DNA of 52,793 nucleotides from Lewinellaceae bacterium (GCA_020636155.1 JACJYM010000016.1:1-52793); one strand, 5' to 3'. Counted from the first letter of the stretch, positions 8,555 to 18,100 are shown. Translations and numbers: made by a program. The notes: generated from the sequence alone by a model not told the origin.

Positions 8555-8860
8555 ATGGAAAGGACTAAGGTCGTATTCAACAATGAAAAACTACACTATT
8601 CATGCGAATTAATGAGAGCACTGGCACATCCGTTGCGGCTCAAGATTTTAAAATTTATTGATTCACATGATATAATTAATGTCAACCAAATTTATCAGAC
8701 GTTGAGAATTGAACAATCTGTGACTTCTCAACATCTTAAGATCATGAAAATGGCGGGAATTGTCAATGCCGAAAAGGAAGGCAAATTCGTAAACTACTCC
8801 ATTAATTATGGTCTTATTGATAAAGCAAACGCCGCTGTGAATAAATTTCTAAGGAAATAA
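8555..8860 (+). CDS. ArsR-fold winged-helix transcriptional regulator (second of a tandem pair)
   Basis: A 101-residue protein with the ArsR-type layout: ELMRALAHPLRLKILKFIDS, recognition helix LRIEQSVTSQHLKIMKMAGI, and wing AEKEGKFVNYSI. ALAHPLRLKIL is the canonical ArsR helix-2 region. Its single cysteine (C17, upstream of the HTH) is not in a known metal-site motif. It is a clear paralogue of the gene at 8005-8343, with a near-identical recognition helix. The 211-base AT-rich gap between the two suggests a separate promoter. A bidirectional terminator follows the stop. Confidence 0.86.
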   Translation: MERTKVVFNNEKLHYSCELMRALAHPLRLKILKFIDSHDIINVNQIYQTLRIEQSVTSQHLKIMKMAGIVNAEKEGKFVNYSINYGLIDKANAAVNKFLRK

Positions 8861-8871
8861 AAGAAAAAAAA

Positions 8872-8911
8872 TAACCGATGTGATGTAAAAATCCATCGGT
8901 TACACTTTTTT
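8872..8911. terminator. Bidirectional rho-independent terminator
   Basis: The stem TAACCGATG (8872-8880) pairs perfectly with CATCGGTTA (8894-8902). On the plus strand a T-run follows at 8906-8911. On the minus strand the A-run at 8864-8871 provides the U-tract. It sits between the convergent ArsR-like gene (ends 8860) and GHMP kinase gene (ends 8910) and can serve both. Confidence 0.85.
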
Positions 8912-9812
8912 ATATCTTATGGTAGTTTTGTGTGATTACGGAATCGTCATTGACCCAAACGAGATAAAATCCACCACCTCCTGCACCACATAATTTCATG
9001 TAATATTTGTCGGTATTAAGACCATATTCCCATTTTGCGACTATGCTTTGGACAATCATGGGGGAAAATATTTTAAATTGAATTTCACTAATTAGTGCCA
9101 TCGTGTTTTGAATCATATCTTGTTTTTGAAGTTTGAAATAGGATGTCAAATCATGATTTAACATTTGTAGATGAGACAAGTATTTTTCATTTTTAGCGAC
9201 ATTGATTTTGTTTTGATATAATGCGACCATAGCAGAAGTGTTCCGTGTGGTTCCAGAGTCATATACATAGAGTGAAGTAGGAATTATTTGGGTGTATTCA
9301 AGTATTTCAATCTGCTGATTAATAACTTGGATAGACTTGTCGAGATAGCTCACTAAGGCATCCATCCCCGAGCTCGTGCCATGAAAGGTATTTTCTATCG
9401 AGATTAAGAATTCTCTAGTTTCTAGGTGGTTGATAGGTTTAGGAATGCCAAATTGATCAAAAATAGCTGCACTCAATGCTCCACTAGAACCCATGCCAAA
9501 ACCTATCGGGATATTGCTTTGGAAGGTTAAGCCCTGATTTATTTCTAATTCGAATGCCTTGATGTCAATGGTTGATTCTAAATTATTATCAGATTTTATA
9601 GTATCGAGTAATGTCAATAGTCTTGAGTCCTTTAATTTTTGATAACTCCACTCTCCGGAATAACCTGCTGAAGGAACCAATAAACTACTGCCACCATTCA
9701 AGACAGTATATTCTCCACAGAGCATTATTTTGCCTGGGTATTTTCGTTTATTCGAGTCTAATGTTTTCAAATCATAAAAATTATATATGTTAAAATTTTG
9801 ATTAACTGACAA
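8910..9812 (-). CDS. GHMP-family small-molecule kinase (mevalonate-kinase-like)
   Basis: A 300-residue frame with all three GHMP motifs: YPGKIMLCGEYTVLNGG (25-41), the ATP-binding IPIGFGMGSSGALSAA (101-116) and KLCGAGGGGFYLVW near 273-286. HGTSSGMDALVSY (144-156) holds the likely catalytic aspartate D151. These kinases phosphorylate hydroxyls of mevalonate, homoserine, galactose and similar compounds. The sequence most resembles the mevalonate-kinase side, but the substrate is not established. The start is unsure: the frame has no ATG before the conserved PGKIM, so initiation would be at TTG 9812 or at the TTG for residue 15. No other isoprenoid gene is nearby. Confidence 0.8.
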   Translation of the reverse strand: MSVNQNFNIYNFYDLKTLDSNKRKYPGKIMLCGEYTVLNGGSSLLVPSAGYSGEWSYQKLKDSRLLTLLDTIKSDNNLESTIDIKAFELEINQGLTFQSNIPIGFGMGSSGALSAAIFDQFGIPKPINHLETREFLISIENTFHGTSSGMDALVSYLDKSIQVINQQIEILEYTQIIPTSLYVYDSGTTRNTSAMVALYQNKINVAKNEKYLSHLQMLNHDLTSYFKLQKQDMIQNTMALISEIQFKIFSPMIVQSIVAKWEYGLNTDKYYMKLCGAGGGGFYLVWVNDDSVITQNYHKI

Positions 9813-9841
9813 TTTCGATACAAAAAAATAGGAATATTGCT

Positions 9842-9849
9842 TATTTTTG
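9842..9849 (+). promoter_or_regulatory. Bacteroidota-type -7 element (TAnnTTTG)
   Basis: TATTTTTG matches the TAnnTTTG -7 consensus and lies 31 bases before the ATG at 9881. No good TTTG -33 partner is seen at the expected distance, so only the -7 half is supported. Confidence 0.4.
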
Positions 9850-9880
9850 AAACATTATTAAATTATCAAAAACCCTACAA

Positions 9881-11371
9881 ATGAAAAAATTATTATTCTC
9901 ACTGACCATTATCTTCAGTCTGTATGCAAATTCCTATTCACAAGGGACATGGCAAGATAGTATTTTATGGCCTTATGATGTAATCTATCTTGATGACTGC
10001 AATAACTATACTAAAATTACACCTGAATTTACAAATGGTGACTATGTTATAATTTCCAGCCCAGAAATCACTAAGTTTTATACAAATGAACCAGACAGTA
10101 TATGGTATAGAACCCTTGGTGTATGGCATGGATTGAATTGGCAAACGAGTGAATTAGTAACTCACATTAGCATTTTTAAATGTCTTGAACCATTATCGGA
10201 AAATGTACCCATTCACTGTAAATCAGCACTATATCTAGACACAGGGCTGGATAATGTTGATATTCCCGCAAGTGATTTTATTGAAAATCCCGGCAATGAT
10301 ATTTTATATACCTACGATGCATATGATAAAGAAGATTTTTTAAGAAATTTTGACCTGTCGAGCCCAACTAATATACCTATGACGATTTTTGCACCGGATA
10401 GTAGCTCTTTATGTACCACAGAATTGGTGGTGAGGGATTGTAATTTAGGATTTAGCTTTTTAGAACCAAGTGACACGACCATAGACTTGACGGGACAGGA
10501 GTATGTGGTTTTAAATGCCAAAGATTTTGAACATCTTGTCGTATATGAATGCGGGGATGTAAATTTGAGTATAAGTATTAAGAAAGATGAGTTTAGGAAT
10601 AAGCTATTATTTGATGTCAAAAATGTAGGCATGACCTATGATGCCGAACTGAAGCTTAATACCGCGCTGGGCGGAGAGTATGTCAAAGATTTTAAAATTA
10701 CGGTAATTGGTGAACCGAAATTAAATATCCTAAATTTTGAGAATGTAAGCTACCAAAAAGATGAAGTTTTTGAGGTGGAAGTATGGAGTGAAGATATTGA
10801 TACACTCGCAAGCTTTCAATTTTCGGTAAGATATCCGGGTCTAGAGTTACTAAGTGTTGATGCCGGTTTGTTTGAGTTTATTTCGAATATTAATAATGAA
10901 GAATCATGTTTTAAAATGTCATGGTACGATAAATCTGGCTGGTGTGTTAATGACATTGATGATGCGACTTGGTTTACCTTGAGATTTAGGGCACTGTGGG
11001 ATGGTGTGACATCTGATGTTTTAAAATTGGGCAATGAACTGCCTCAGGAGTTTACGTATTGTGCGGATGGTGAGTCATTCTTTTGGAGCGGAAATGTGAA
11101 TTTTGTTCCGGGCATGAGAACTTCTGCAAGTATGGATTTGAGTAAAGATGAGGTACTTGTAGTAATTCCTAATCCGGCTTCGACGGAAATTCGAATTGGT
11201 GAGGAGATGCAAGGTTATCAATATGGTATTCTGAGCATGGATGGTAGAGTATTAAGTACTTCTAACATACAAGAGTCCATCGATGTGTCTATGCTACCAA
11301 AGGGAATGTACCTGCTCCGTATTTCAACAGACAACAATACTTTATTAGCCAAATTTGTAATAGCAAGGTAG
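9881..11371 (+). CDS. Secreted protein with cohesin-like domain and T9SS sorting domain
   Basis: A 496-residue protein. MKKLLFSLTIIFSLYANSYS is a signal peptide. The N-terminal half (about 21-280) is unrecognised. Residues about 285-400 resemble a cohesin-like beta-sandwich (EVEVWSEDIDTLASFQFSVR, then a hydrophobic strand pattern and WFTLRFRALWDG). The last 72 residues (about 425-496) are a type A T9SS sorting domain: VIPNPASTEIRI, then GILSMDGRVL and LPKGMYLLRISTD. The product should cross the outer membrane by the Por secretion machinery and be released or attached to the surface. Function unknown. A dockerin-like T9SS protein at 49194 is a possible type of partner, but nothing links the two directly. 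Confidence 0.75.
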   Translation: MKKLLFSLTIIFSLYANSYSQGTWQDSILWPYDVIYLDDCNNYTKITPEFTNGDYVIISSPEITKFYTNEPDSIWYRTLGVWHGLNWQTSELVTHISIFKCLEPLSENVPIHCKSALYLDTGLDNVDIPASDFIENPGNDILYTYDAYDKEDFLRNFDLSSPTNIPMTIFAPDSSSLCTTELVVRDCNLGFSFLEPSDTTIDLTGQEYVVLNAKDFEHLVVYECGDVNLSISIKKDEFRNKLLFDVKNVGMTYDAELKLNTALGGEYVKDFKITVIGEPKLNILNFENVSYQKDEVFEVEVWSEDIDTLASFQFSVRYPGLELLSVDAGLFEFISNINNEESCFKMSWYDKSGWCVNDIDDATWFTLRFRALWDGVTSDVLKLGNELPQEFTYCADGESFFWSGNVNFVPGMRTSASMDLSKDEVLVVIPNPASTEIRIGEEMQGYQYGILSMDGRVLSTSNIQESIDVSMLPKGMYLLRISTDNNTLLAKFVIAR

Positions 11372-11523
11372 TGTATTTGAGACAGGAAGAAACGAATTTA
11401 AGCTAGGACCTGAAAATCGGATGTTAGAGCATTCCTGATGCAGGACGTTTGGGCTATGCCGACAAACTATTTTGTTTGTTCTAATCAATTGCTTCCTTTC
11501 ATCAATAAAGTCTTGGAGATGTT

Positions 11524-14505
11524 TTAATAGGAAAACTTGATTATTACTTTCGTTCCTGAAGCTTTGTTTTCTTTAATCAGATCTTTAACTTGAATGTCAA
11601 TGTTTAGGTTATGTGATTGCTTTGTCATGAAAATACGATCTTCGACTATTTGCATACCTCGGGATTTGTGTTTTTCCTTTTTGAAATTTTTAGAAGCTTC
11701 TCTACCAATTCCATTGTCTTCAATTTTACAAACTAAAGTGTCGTCGTCTTTTTGAATAAAGGAAACTTTTAATAAGCCTTTCTTATCCATGAGATGAAAA
11801 AGCCCGTGGTTGATGGCATTTTCGATATAGGGTTGGATTATCATCGGGGGTATTTGAAAGTCTGTGTCGAGATTTTCATCGATTTCAAAAACAATGTCAA
11901 ATTTGTCTTCAAATCGAACGTGTTCCAATCCTGTATATAGTTTTAGCATATTGATTTCGTCAGAAATATTAATGAGCTTTGCTTTTGAAGACTCCAAAAT
12001 TGACCTCATAAGAGATGCAAAATCATTCAAATATTTGTCCGCTTTTGATTGCTCATTGGTTTGTATAAAATAGGCGATGGAGCCAAGGGCATTAAATATA
12101 AAATGAGGGTTCATTTGAGACTGAAGCGCTGATAGACGAAGTTCATTAATTTGATTTTGTAGTTCTTTTTTCTCTTTTTCGGCACTTTGGATTCTTGAGT
12201 TTATTATAGTACTAATAAAAAACACCAACAATCCTACGAAGGTGCCGATTATCAAAGTCCATAGGAGGCTTTGAGAAGCATGACGCCGAAATGAGATTGT
12301 ATCTATTAGTATTCCATCATTCATAAATACATCCAAATTAAACTCCTTCGAACTTAAATTACTAATTACTATTGCGTTGGATTTTTGTTCAATGTTAAGC
12401 GGTACACTGGCAATGGCATTTATATTCGTATTGATTTCATTTATATTTTGATTTAAAAAGAATTGAGGATTGTCAAACACGACGGCTATTGAATCGATGT
12501 TATGCGGTAAGTCGATAATTTTTTCAAGGATAGGAAGGGTGGCTTTGAGATTACTTTTAGAGAAAAGCTTAACGCTTAATAGATTGATAAATGCGGGTTG
12601 TTTTTCTTGGTGCCATTCATCTTGATTAATTTCTATAAGTCCATTAAGTGTTCCGAAATAAAGTTTGCCATCACTTGATTTGCAAGTGGCAACGGTATTA
12701 AATTCGCTGGCGGGCATTCCATCTTTAATGCTTAATTTATCTACCAACTGTAATTCTTTATTGATGACGGATAATCCGTTTCCGGTGCCAATCCATAAAT
12801 TTTGATCATCATCTTCTATGCAAGAATAAATGACTCCAGATGATAGTAAATTTTGTTCGTTCAGTCGCTTTGTTATTTGATTGGTTTTATCATCATAAAA
12901 GTACAACCCGTCTAATGTACCAAAGACCATAATTTCTCCATATTGATAACTCATGACATTAAAAAGTTGGTCAAATTGCGGGTATTCCTTTTGGTTATTA
13001 GGAATGATTTTTTCAAAATGCTTAAAATCATAGGACGATTTAATGACTCCATTTGCAGTGCTTATCCATAGATTATTGCTTGCATCTTTATAGATTGTGC
13101 GAGCTGCGGCATAGGAATTAGATGTGATAGGAATAGCTCGGAATTTTTCATTTTGTAAATCAAATAATGCCAATGCCAATCCTCCTTTAGTGTCATTACC
13201 CGCTAACAATAAGGTGTTTTGATCATACCAGATGAAATCATTTAGACACATATCAACCTCACTAAATGGGTGAACACTTTTATTGTCCAAATCAAATCTA
13301 AAAAGGCTTCTAATGCATTGATTTTCTGGACGTTTATAAGTATAAACGATTAGGCTATTGGTCGGTTTATAATAGGATATTTTTTTGTTACCCATAAATC
13401 GTTTACTATTTCTAAAACTTTCATTGAGATTTATGGTATGTCCGTTTTCGATCTTAATAAGATTTAAAGTTTCGTGAGCATAATAAACGTTCTCTTGGTC
13501 ATCCAAGCATGTACTAGTTATCACTTTACCAAAGTCGGATGAGCTTGTATTTTTCAAAACACTGTAAGTATTAAGAAAATTTGGCTTCAGGGTAAGATAA
13601 TACATACCATTATAGGTAGTTACCAAAAGTTTATGATGTAGATTGTCAGCATAGATATCTCGTATGCGGTTGTTAATGGAAAGGACGCTTTGATATTTTT
13701 CTAAATTTCCATCATTATTAACCACAAATATTTTATTAATATAATCTGGCTTTATGAAGTAAGAGAGTATGATATTTCCCGATAAATCCTTTTTAATAAA
13801 GGCTAATTTTTCATTTTCCAAAGGAAGCGAAATCCAGAACTTAAAACTGTCATTTTCATAATATTTCAAATGGTCGTTTTGAATGAGTATGAGCCGATTC
13901 TCAGAGTTTAATATTAAGGTGCCAGTCTCATGAATAATATGGGTATTTTTTTCAGATTTACTGATAAAAACGATTTTATTATTCTGATTAATAACCCAAT
14001 AGTTATTGTAATTTATAATTTGACTCACTTGGGAATCTATTGGTATTGAATCAAGAATTTGAGAGAGCTTGATGTCGTCATATATTTTGATGTACTTATC
14101 TGAGATGAGATAAATGTATGATTCATCGGCTTGGATGTCACTTATATTATCTAATTTTTTATTGATAATATTATTATTTTGAGGTTCATAGTATCTTAGA
14201 AAGGAATCTTGTTTTGTGGTTAAAATAATATGGTCGGCAAAGGGTTGAAGGAAAGTTACTGAGTTGGTTAGGTTGTTACTAATTGGCACATTTTGTGAAA
14301 ATTTTTGACCATCCCATCTTTGCAATCCTCTTTCATTAAGTAGATAAAAATAACCCTTTGAGTCGCGAGTGATTAAATGCACTATACGGTCATTTAATCC
14401 ATGTTCAAGCTCAAAATGTTGCTTGTACACAATTTCCTGTGAGAAAACACCTTGACTTAATAAAAAGATAAAGATTAGCGTGGCAACTAATTTTTTAGGA
14501 TTCAT
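11524..14505 (-). CDS. Propeller-sensor histidine kinase of the LytS/YehU (His_kinase) type
   Basis: A 993-residue protein. A signal peptide (1-22) is followed by a long periplasmic region of two-component-regulator propeller repeats (for example NLWISTANGVIKSS, NLWIGTGNGLSVI, LYFGTLNGLIEI). One transmembrane helix follows (about 747-768, LLWTLIIGTFVGLLVFFIST), then a short coiled coil and a LytS-class kinase core. H801 in QMNPHFIFNALGSIAYF is the phospho-acceptor, PYIENAINHG the N box and DNGIGRE the G box. It acts in the inner membrane, sensing a periplasmic cue and phosphorylating the response regulator encoded directly upstream, whose stop abuts this start with no gap. The Y_Y_Y domain usual in such sensors is not obvious. 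The ligand is unknown. Confidence 0.92.
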   Translation of the reverse strand: MNPKKLVATLIFIFLLSQGVFSQEIVYKQHFELEHGLNDRIVHLITRDSKGYFYLLNERGLQRWDGQKFSQNVPISNNLTNSVTFLQPFADHIILTTKQDSFLRYYEPQNNNIINKKLDNISDIQADESYIYLISDKYIKIYDDIKLSQILDSIPIDSQVSQIINYNNYWVINQNNKIVFISKSEKNTHIIHETGTLILNSENRLILIQNDHLKYYENDSFKFWISLPLENEKLAFIKKDLSGNIILSYFIKPDYINKIFVVNNDGNLEKYQSVLSINNRIRDIYADNLHHKLLVTTYNGMYYLTLKPNFLNTYSVLKNTSSSDFGKVITSTCLDDQENVYYAHETLNLIKIENGHTINLNESFRNSKRFMGNKKISYYKPTNSLIVYTYKRPENQCIRSLFRFDLDNKSVHPFSEVDMCLNDFIWYDQNTLLLAGNDTKGGLALALFDLQNEKFRAIPITSNSYAAARTIYKDASNNLWISTANGVIKSSYDFKHFEKIIPNNQKEYPQFDQLFNVMSYQYGEIMVFGTLDGLYFYDDKTNQITKRLNEQNLLSSGVIYSCIEDDDQNLWIGTGNGLSVINKELQLVDKLSIKDGMPASEFNTVATCKSSDGKLYFGTLNGLIEINQDEWHQEKQPAFINLLSVKLFSKSNLKATLPILEKIIDLPHNIDSIAVVFDNPQFFLNQNINEINTNINAIASVPLNIEQKSNAIVISNLSSKEFNLDVFMNDGILIDTISFRRHASQSLLWTLIIGTFVGLLVFFISTIINSRIQSAEKEKKELQNQINELRLSALQSQMNPHFIFNALGSIAYFIQTNEQSKADKYLNDFASLMRSILESSKAKLINISDEINMLKLYTGLEHVRFEDKFDIVFEIDENLDTDFQIPPMIIQPYIENAINHGLFHLMDKKGLLKVSFIQKDDDTLVCKIEDNGIGREASKNFKKEKHKSRGMQIVEDRIFMTKQSHNLNIDIQVKDLIKENKASGTKVIIKFSY

Positions 14506-15255
14506 TTATATTCCCAGAATTTTCGAAGTAAATTCATCTTTTTTTCGTCTGCTCACGGGAACCGTAGAATCATCAATCATGATGATGGTTCCTTCTGTGA
14601 GATATCTTTTGATGTGATTATTGTTTATGATGTGAGACTTGTGTACACTATAAAAATTATAGTTGGTCAACATGTCTTTATAGACACCGACATTATAGGA
14701 ACTTAAAAATTTCTGACCATTCATCATATAAATATAAGTGTATTTTTGGACACCTTCGCATCGGATAATATCTTTAATATTGACTATTTCGTAAGATTTT
14801 TGCCCCGGAATTACAATTTTAGAATCTTGTTTTCCGACATTTTCAATATTGTGTTTGAGTAATTGGTAACGTTTGGCTTCTTCTTTTTGATTGATTTTAA
14901 CTTTTACTTTTTCAACTGCCTCAATCAATTCATTCGTTTTGACGGGTTTAAGTAAATATTCGGCGGCACTTACTTTAAGAGCATCCAATGCATATTCACT
15001 ATATCCTGTCACAAAAATGATTTCGAAATTTATATTCTCAATTTGATCTAATAATTGAAAACCGGATCCTCCAGGCATTGTGATATCCAAAAAAATAAGT
15101 TTAGGATTCCAAAGTTCGATTTTTTCCTTGGCTTCGACAATGTTTTGAGCTGAGCCTAACACCTTGATGTCAGGACAGTGTTGTTCTATTTTTAACTTAA
15201 GTACTTCTGTAAGTTTGGGCTCGTCATCTATGATTAATGCATCTATATATGTCAT
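14506..15255 (-). CDS. LytTR-family response regulator
   Basis: A 249-residue protein with a receiver domain (1 to about 125): acidic pocket D10/D11 in ALIIDDEP, phospho-acceptor D57 in LIFLDITMPGGSGF, T in FVTGYSEYA and K in YLLKPV. The LytTR DNA-binding domain (about 150-249) contains YEIVNIKDIIRCEGVQKYTY, FYSVHKSHIINNNHIKRY and VPVSRRKKDEF. LytTR proteins bind pairs of short direct repeats about one or two helical turns apart. The gene directly precedes its kinase (0-base gap). The divergent intergenic region on its upstream side contains four TTGACA words, a possible target site. The secreted-protein pair at 15745-21895 is the nearest candidate target. Confidence 0.94.
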   Translation of the reverse strand: MTYIDALIIDDEPKLTEVLKLKIEQHCPDIKVLGSAQNIVEAKEKIELWNPKLIFLDITMPGGSGFQLLDQIENINFEIIFVTGYSEYALDALKVSAAEYLLKPVKTNELIEAVEKVKVKINQKEEAKRYQLLKHNIENVGKQDSKIVIPGQKSYEIVNIKDIIRCEGVQKYTYIYMMNGQKFLSSYNVGVYKDMLTNYNFYSVHKSHIINNNHIKRYLTEGTIIMIDDSTVPVSRRKKDEFTSKILGI

Positions 15256-15744
15256 AAGTACAAATTTATTAGAATCAATTTTTTTATAAATGCTTGGATT
15301 GAAATTATAAATTAATGTTTACAAATATAACATAAAAAAATTTTGGATATTCTTTTTTTCTCAACGATTAAATTAAAGGTGAAGATGGTCGGATGAATGG
15401 TCAGAATAGTATTCAATTTTATAGAATTATATATAAATATTAAAAAAATGCATTTTATCTTATCAAAGATTGACAGTATTTCTATATTGATATTCATAAT
15501 TTGACAGTTAGTAATTAGTCCACTACTAGCCGATATTGCATTGAACAAGTGTTATAAACATGTTTTTAAAGCCACAATTTTTTGCATTTAATGAATTACA
15601 AACATATCCTATGTAATCATCTCTTGACACGTTAGTTTGACATAAATTTCCGATAATCTAATACAATGTATCGCAAATCTTTTTGATACTTCAAGCCATG
15701 TATTTTCAAAACTAAATTTGGGAATTCTTAATTAAAAATAATCT
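15256..15744. other. 489-base AT-rich intergenic region between the LytTR regulator and the LamG protein gene
   Basis: No convincing gene: the only sizeable frame (15312-15548, minus) has no recognisable features. The region contains TAnnTTTG-type -7 words for the minus strand at 15261-15268 and 15322-15329 and for the plus strand at 15713-15720. TTGACA words occur at 15469, 15500, 15624 and 15637, the first two followed by G (ACAGTATTT and ACAGTTAGT). ACAGTTAGT resembles known LytTR half-sites. Confidence 0.45.
15713..15720 (+). promoter_or_regulatory. Bacteroidota-type -7 element (TAnnTTTG)
   Basis: TAAATTTG lies 24 bases before the ATG at 15745. A TTTTG at 15681-15685 lies 27 bases upstream, longer than the usual 19-21 spacing, so the -33 half is unsupported. 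Confidence 0.4.
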
Positions 15745-18063
15745 ATGATGAAAAATTACATTTTTTACATTTTATTACTTACATGCTTACCTTACGTGTG
15801 GCTAAAAGGTCAGGTTTCATTAGATTTTAATCATACCACGGCATTGCCCACTCAGGTACAACCTTTTGGTAGTGCAATCCTTGGATCCTTTGATACCGGG
15901 GAATTTACAGTGGACGTCATGTTTAAATCCGAAAAAACATTTCCTGCAAATGAGCAAACCTTATTTTCGTTATTTCTTCCTGATCCTTCCGTTGGGAATC
16001 CTGATTTAAGAGCAATAAACATAGGGCTTGATACAAATGGAGAGTTACTATTAGATACCAAACTCTTTGGGACCACAAGTTTTCCGTCCATTTACTTGCC
16101 AGATAACCAATGGCATCATTTAGTACTAAGTAAAAACAGTACAGGCGTTTTGGAAATAAGTATAGACTGTAATTTGATTACTTCAATTAGCTTTCCGAAT
16201 AACTTTCAAGCTAAAATTTTAAATCTTGGAAAATTTAATTTTGATTCATCTATTTCAGGAGAGTGGAATGGCGAAATAGATAATTTTAGATTGTGGAAAA
16301 CCTACAAAACTGTTAATGAAATTTGTGATATCACCCCCTGTTATTTTGATCTTTTTGATCCAGATTTGGAATTATTTTATGACTTTGAGGATGGTATTCC
16401 CAATGGTAATAACACATCAGTTGCCAGTATTTTGGACAAGAGTCCAAATGGTTACAATGCCCAATTGTTTAATTTTATATTGACTGGAAGTATTGGAAAT
16501 TTTGTCTCCTCACCTAATAAAAACATAGATCCGGATTATTCAAATTTGACCCTAGAAGTTAAAGATTATCCATACCAGACGAGCTTGATAAATCAGATCT
16601 GTAGCGGTGATGCAGCCCATTTTAGATTGACAAGTAATGGTATTGATATTTTACCTAACTCCAGAGTAAGTGTAGAATGGCATTATGTGGATGTAGGTGG
16701 AACTGATGTATTAATTAATTCTCCATTATTTGAAGGGTCTTCATTTGGTATTCCTAGAGGGAATATTACAATTGATTGTACAAGTGCCGTGGATGGTTAT
16801 GTGGATCGAGATTATTATGCCGTAGTAAATGTATCAAATAGTACTGGTTCAGATTTTTGTCAATATAAAAGTCCACTTTATCGGTTACGGATATGTTGTG
16901 AAATTAATAACTTGAGTGTAGATATTTTACCGATAACTCAGATGTGCGAAGGTGAAACCACTTCCTTGCAAATCTGCCTAAATAGTAGTCATCCATTTGT
17001 CAATCCGCTAAGCAGTAACATAGGATTAAAGTGGTATTTTGATGGAAATTATTTGCCGGCGTACGATAATCAAATTTGTTTTTCATATTCATTTACTGCC
17101 CCGGCTGTTGCCAATACACGGTCTTTTTGTTTTTCGGCTAATGTTTATGGATGCTGTAATATCCAAACAGCTGAAAAATGTGTTACGGTGGATAAAAAAC
17201 CTGTGTGTGGTTCTATCGTCGGATATCCTTATTTGTCACCAACTAATCTGACACTCATAGCCACTTCACCTCATTTAACCTATGAGATCTGCCCTGGAAA
17301 TGATGCCGCATTAGAGATAAATCCGAGTGACCCGATTTTTGGATGTGATGATATGCCATGGGAATATACTTTTGACCTAACTTCACCGATAGTATGGAAC
17401 ACACTTGGAAATACGAATTCCGTCCAAAACACCAATATTCTACCCAAATCTTTTTGGCCGGGAGATCGTATATATTACCGTTCGAGATGTCTTCCACCAA
17501 TGGGTTCATCCTGTCCTGAATGCGAAAGTAATCTAGTAGAAATCAGGCTAAAACAAGCGCCTTTAACAAATGGAATTTCAGGACAAACCGACATGTGTTC
17601 TGGCGATGTAATCGTATTAAATGTTAATAATCCCGTATCTGGAAACACCTATGAATGGTATGAAAATGGAATGTTTGTTGGAAATGGAACATCAATTATG
17701 GTGAGTCCAACGAGAGATGCATGTTATTGGTTTATAGAATCGGATGATTGCTTTGCATTGCAATCTCCCAATCATTGTGTCAAGGTGTGTGACGTCATTC
17801 CTATTTTATCTTGTCCACTTGCTCCCAATGAATGTGCAAAGTTAAATGAGCCCATTCACCTGTCAGGGTGTGACAGTTATTCCACATGTGGCAGCACCAA
17901 TCTGAGTTATTTATGGTATGTAGATGGGCTACAATTTGCGACAACTTGCGATATTACCCATATACCACTACAAACAGGTTCTATTTATGAATTAACAGTC
18001 ACAGATAATATCTCAGGATGCACTCGTACTACCAGTACGACAATTATTCCTTGTGATTATTAA
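15745..18063 (+). CDS. Secreted LamG-domain protein with Cys-rich Ig-like repeats, no visible T9SS tail
   Basis: A 772-residue protein. The signal peptide is MMKNYIFYILLLTCLPYVWL, and an in-frame second ATG at 15748 is an equally good start. Residues about 25-195 form a LamG/concanavalin-like domain: FTVDVMFKSEKTFPANEQTL, WHHLVLSKNSTGVLEISID and GEIDNFRLWKTYKTVNEIC. The rest consists of Cys-containing Ig-like or PKD-like modules (for example VEWHYVDVGG, LKWYFDGNYLPAY, YEWYENGMFVGNG, YLWYVDGLQF). It ends at TTIIPCDY without a sorting domain, which is unusual next to T9SS cargo. It lies 37 bases before the large HYR protein gene, so the two are probably co-transcribed. It may be held at the surface by its neighbour. 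Adhesive role inferred. Confidence 0.72.
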   Translation: MMKNYIFYILLLTCLPYVWLKGQVSLDFNHTTALPTQVQPFGSAILGSFDTGEFTVDVMFKSEKTFPANEQTLFSLFLPDPSVGNPDLRAINIGLDTNGELLLDTKLFGTTSFPSIYLPDNQWHHLVLSKNSTGVLEISIDCNLITSISFPNNFQAKILNLGKFNFDSSISGEWNGEIDNFRLWKTYKTVNEICDITPCYFDLFDPDLELFYDFEDGIPNGNNTSVASILDKSPNGYNAQLFNFILTGSIGNFVSSPNKNIDPDYSNLTLEVKDYPYQTSLINQICSGDAAHFRLTSNGIDILPNSRVSVEWHYVDVGGTDVLINSPLFEGSSFGIPRGNITIDCTSAVDGYVDRDYYAVVNVSNSTGSDFCQYKSPLYRLRICCEINNLSVDILPITQMCEGETTSLQICLNSSHPFVNPLSSNIGLKWYFDGNYLPAYDNQICFSYSFTAPAVANTRSFCFSANVYGCCNIQTAEKCVTVDKKPVCGSIVGYPYLSPTNLTLIATSPHLTYEICPGNDAALEINPSDPIFGCDDMPWEYTFDLTSPIVWNTLGNTNSVQNTNILPKSFWPGDRIYYRSRCLPPMGSSCPECESNLVEIRLKQAPLTNGISGQTDMCSGDVIVLNVNNPVSGNTYEWYENGMFVGNGTSIMVSPTRDACYWFIESDDCFALQSPNHCVKVCDVIPILSCPLAPNECAKLNEPIHLSGCDSYSTCGSTNLSYLWYVDGLQFATTCDITHIPLQTGSIYELTVTDNISGCTRTTSTTIIPCDY

Positions 18064-18100
18064 CCAGCGATATAATTGATTAACTAAAAAAATTGAAAAA

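Noticed and set aside
11455..11485. ACAAAC/GTTTGT inverted repeat between convergent genes, considered as a terminator
   Set aside because: Only 6 AT-rich pairs and no T-run on either strand; too weak to call.
15312..15548. 78-codon minus-strand frame in the intergenic region
   Set aside because: Extremely AT-rich and low in complexity; no family likeness. It covers probable regulatory DNA of the LytTR operon.
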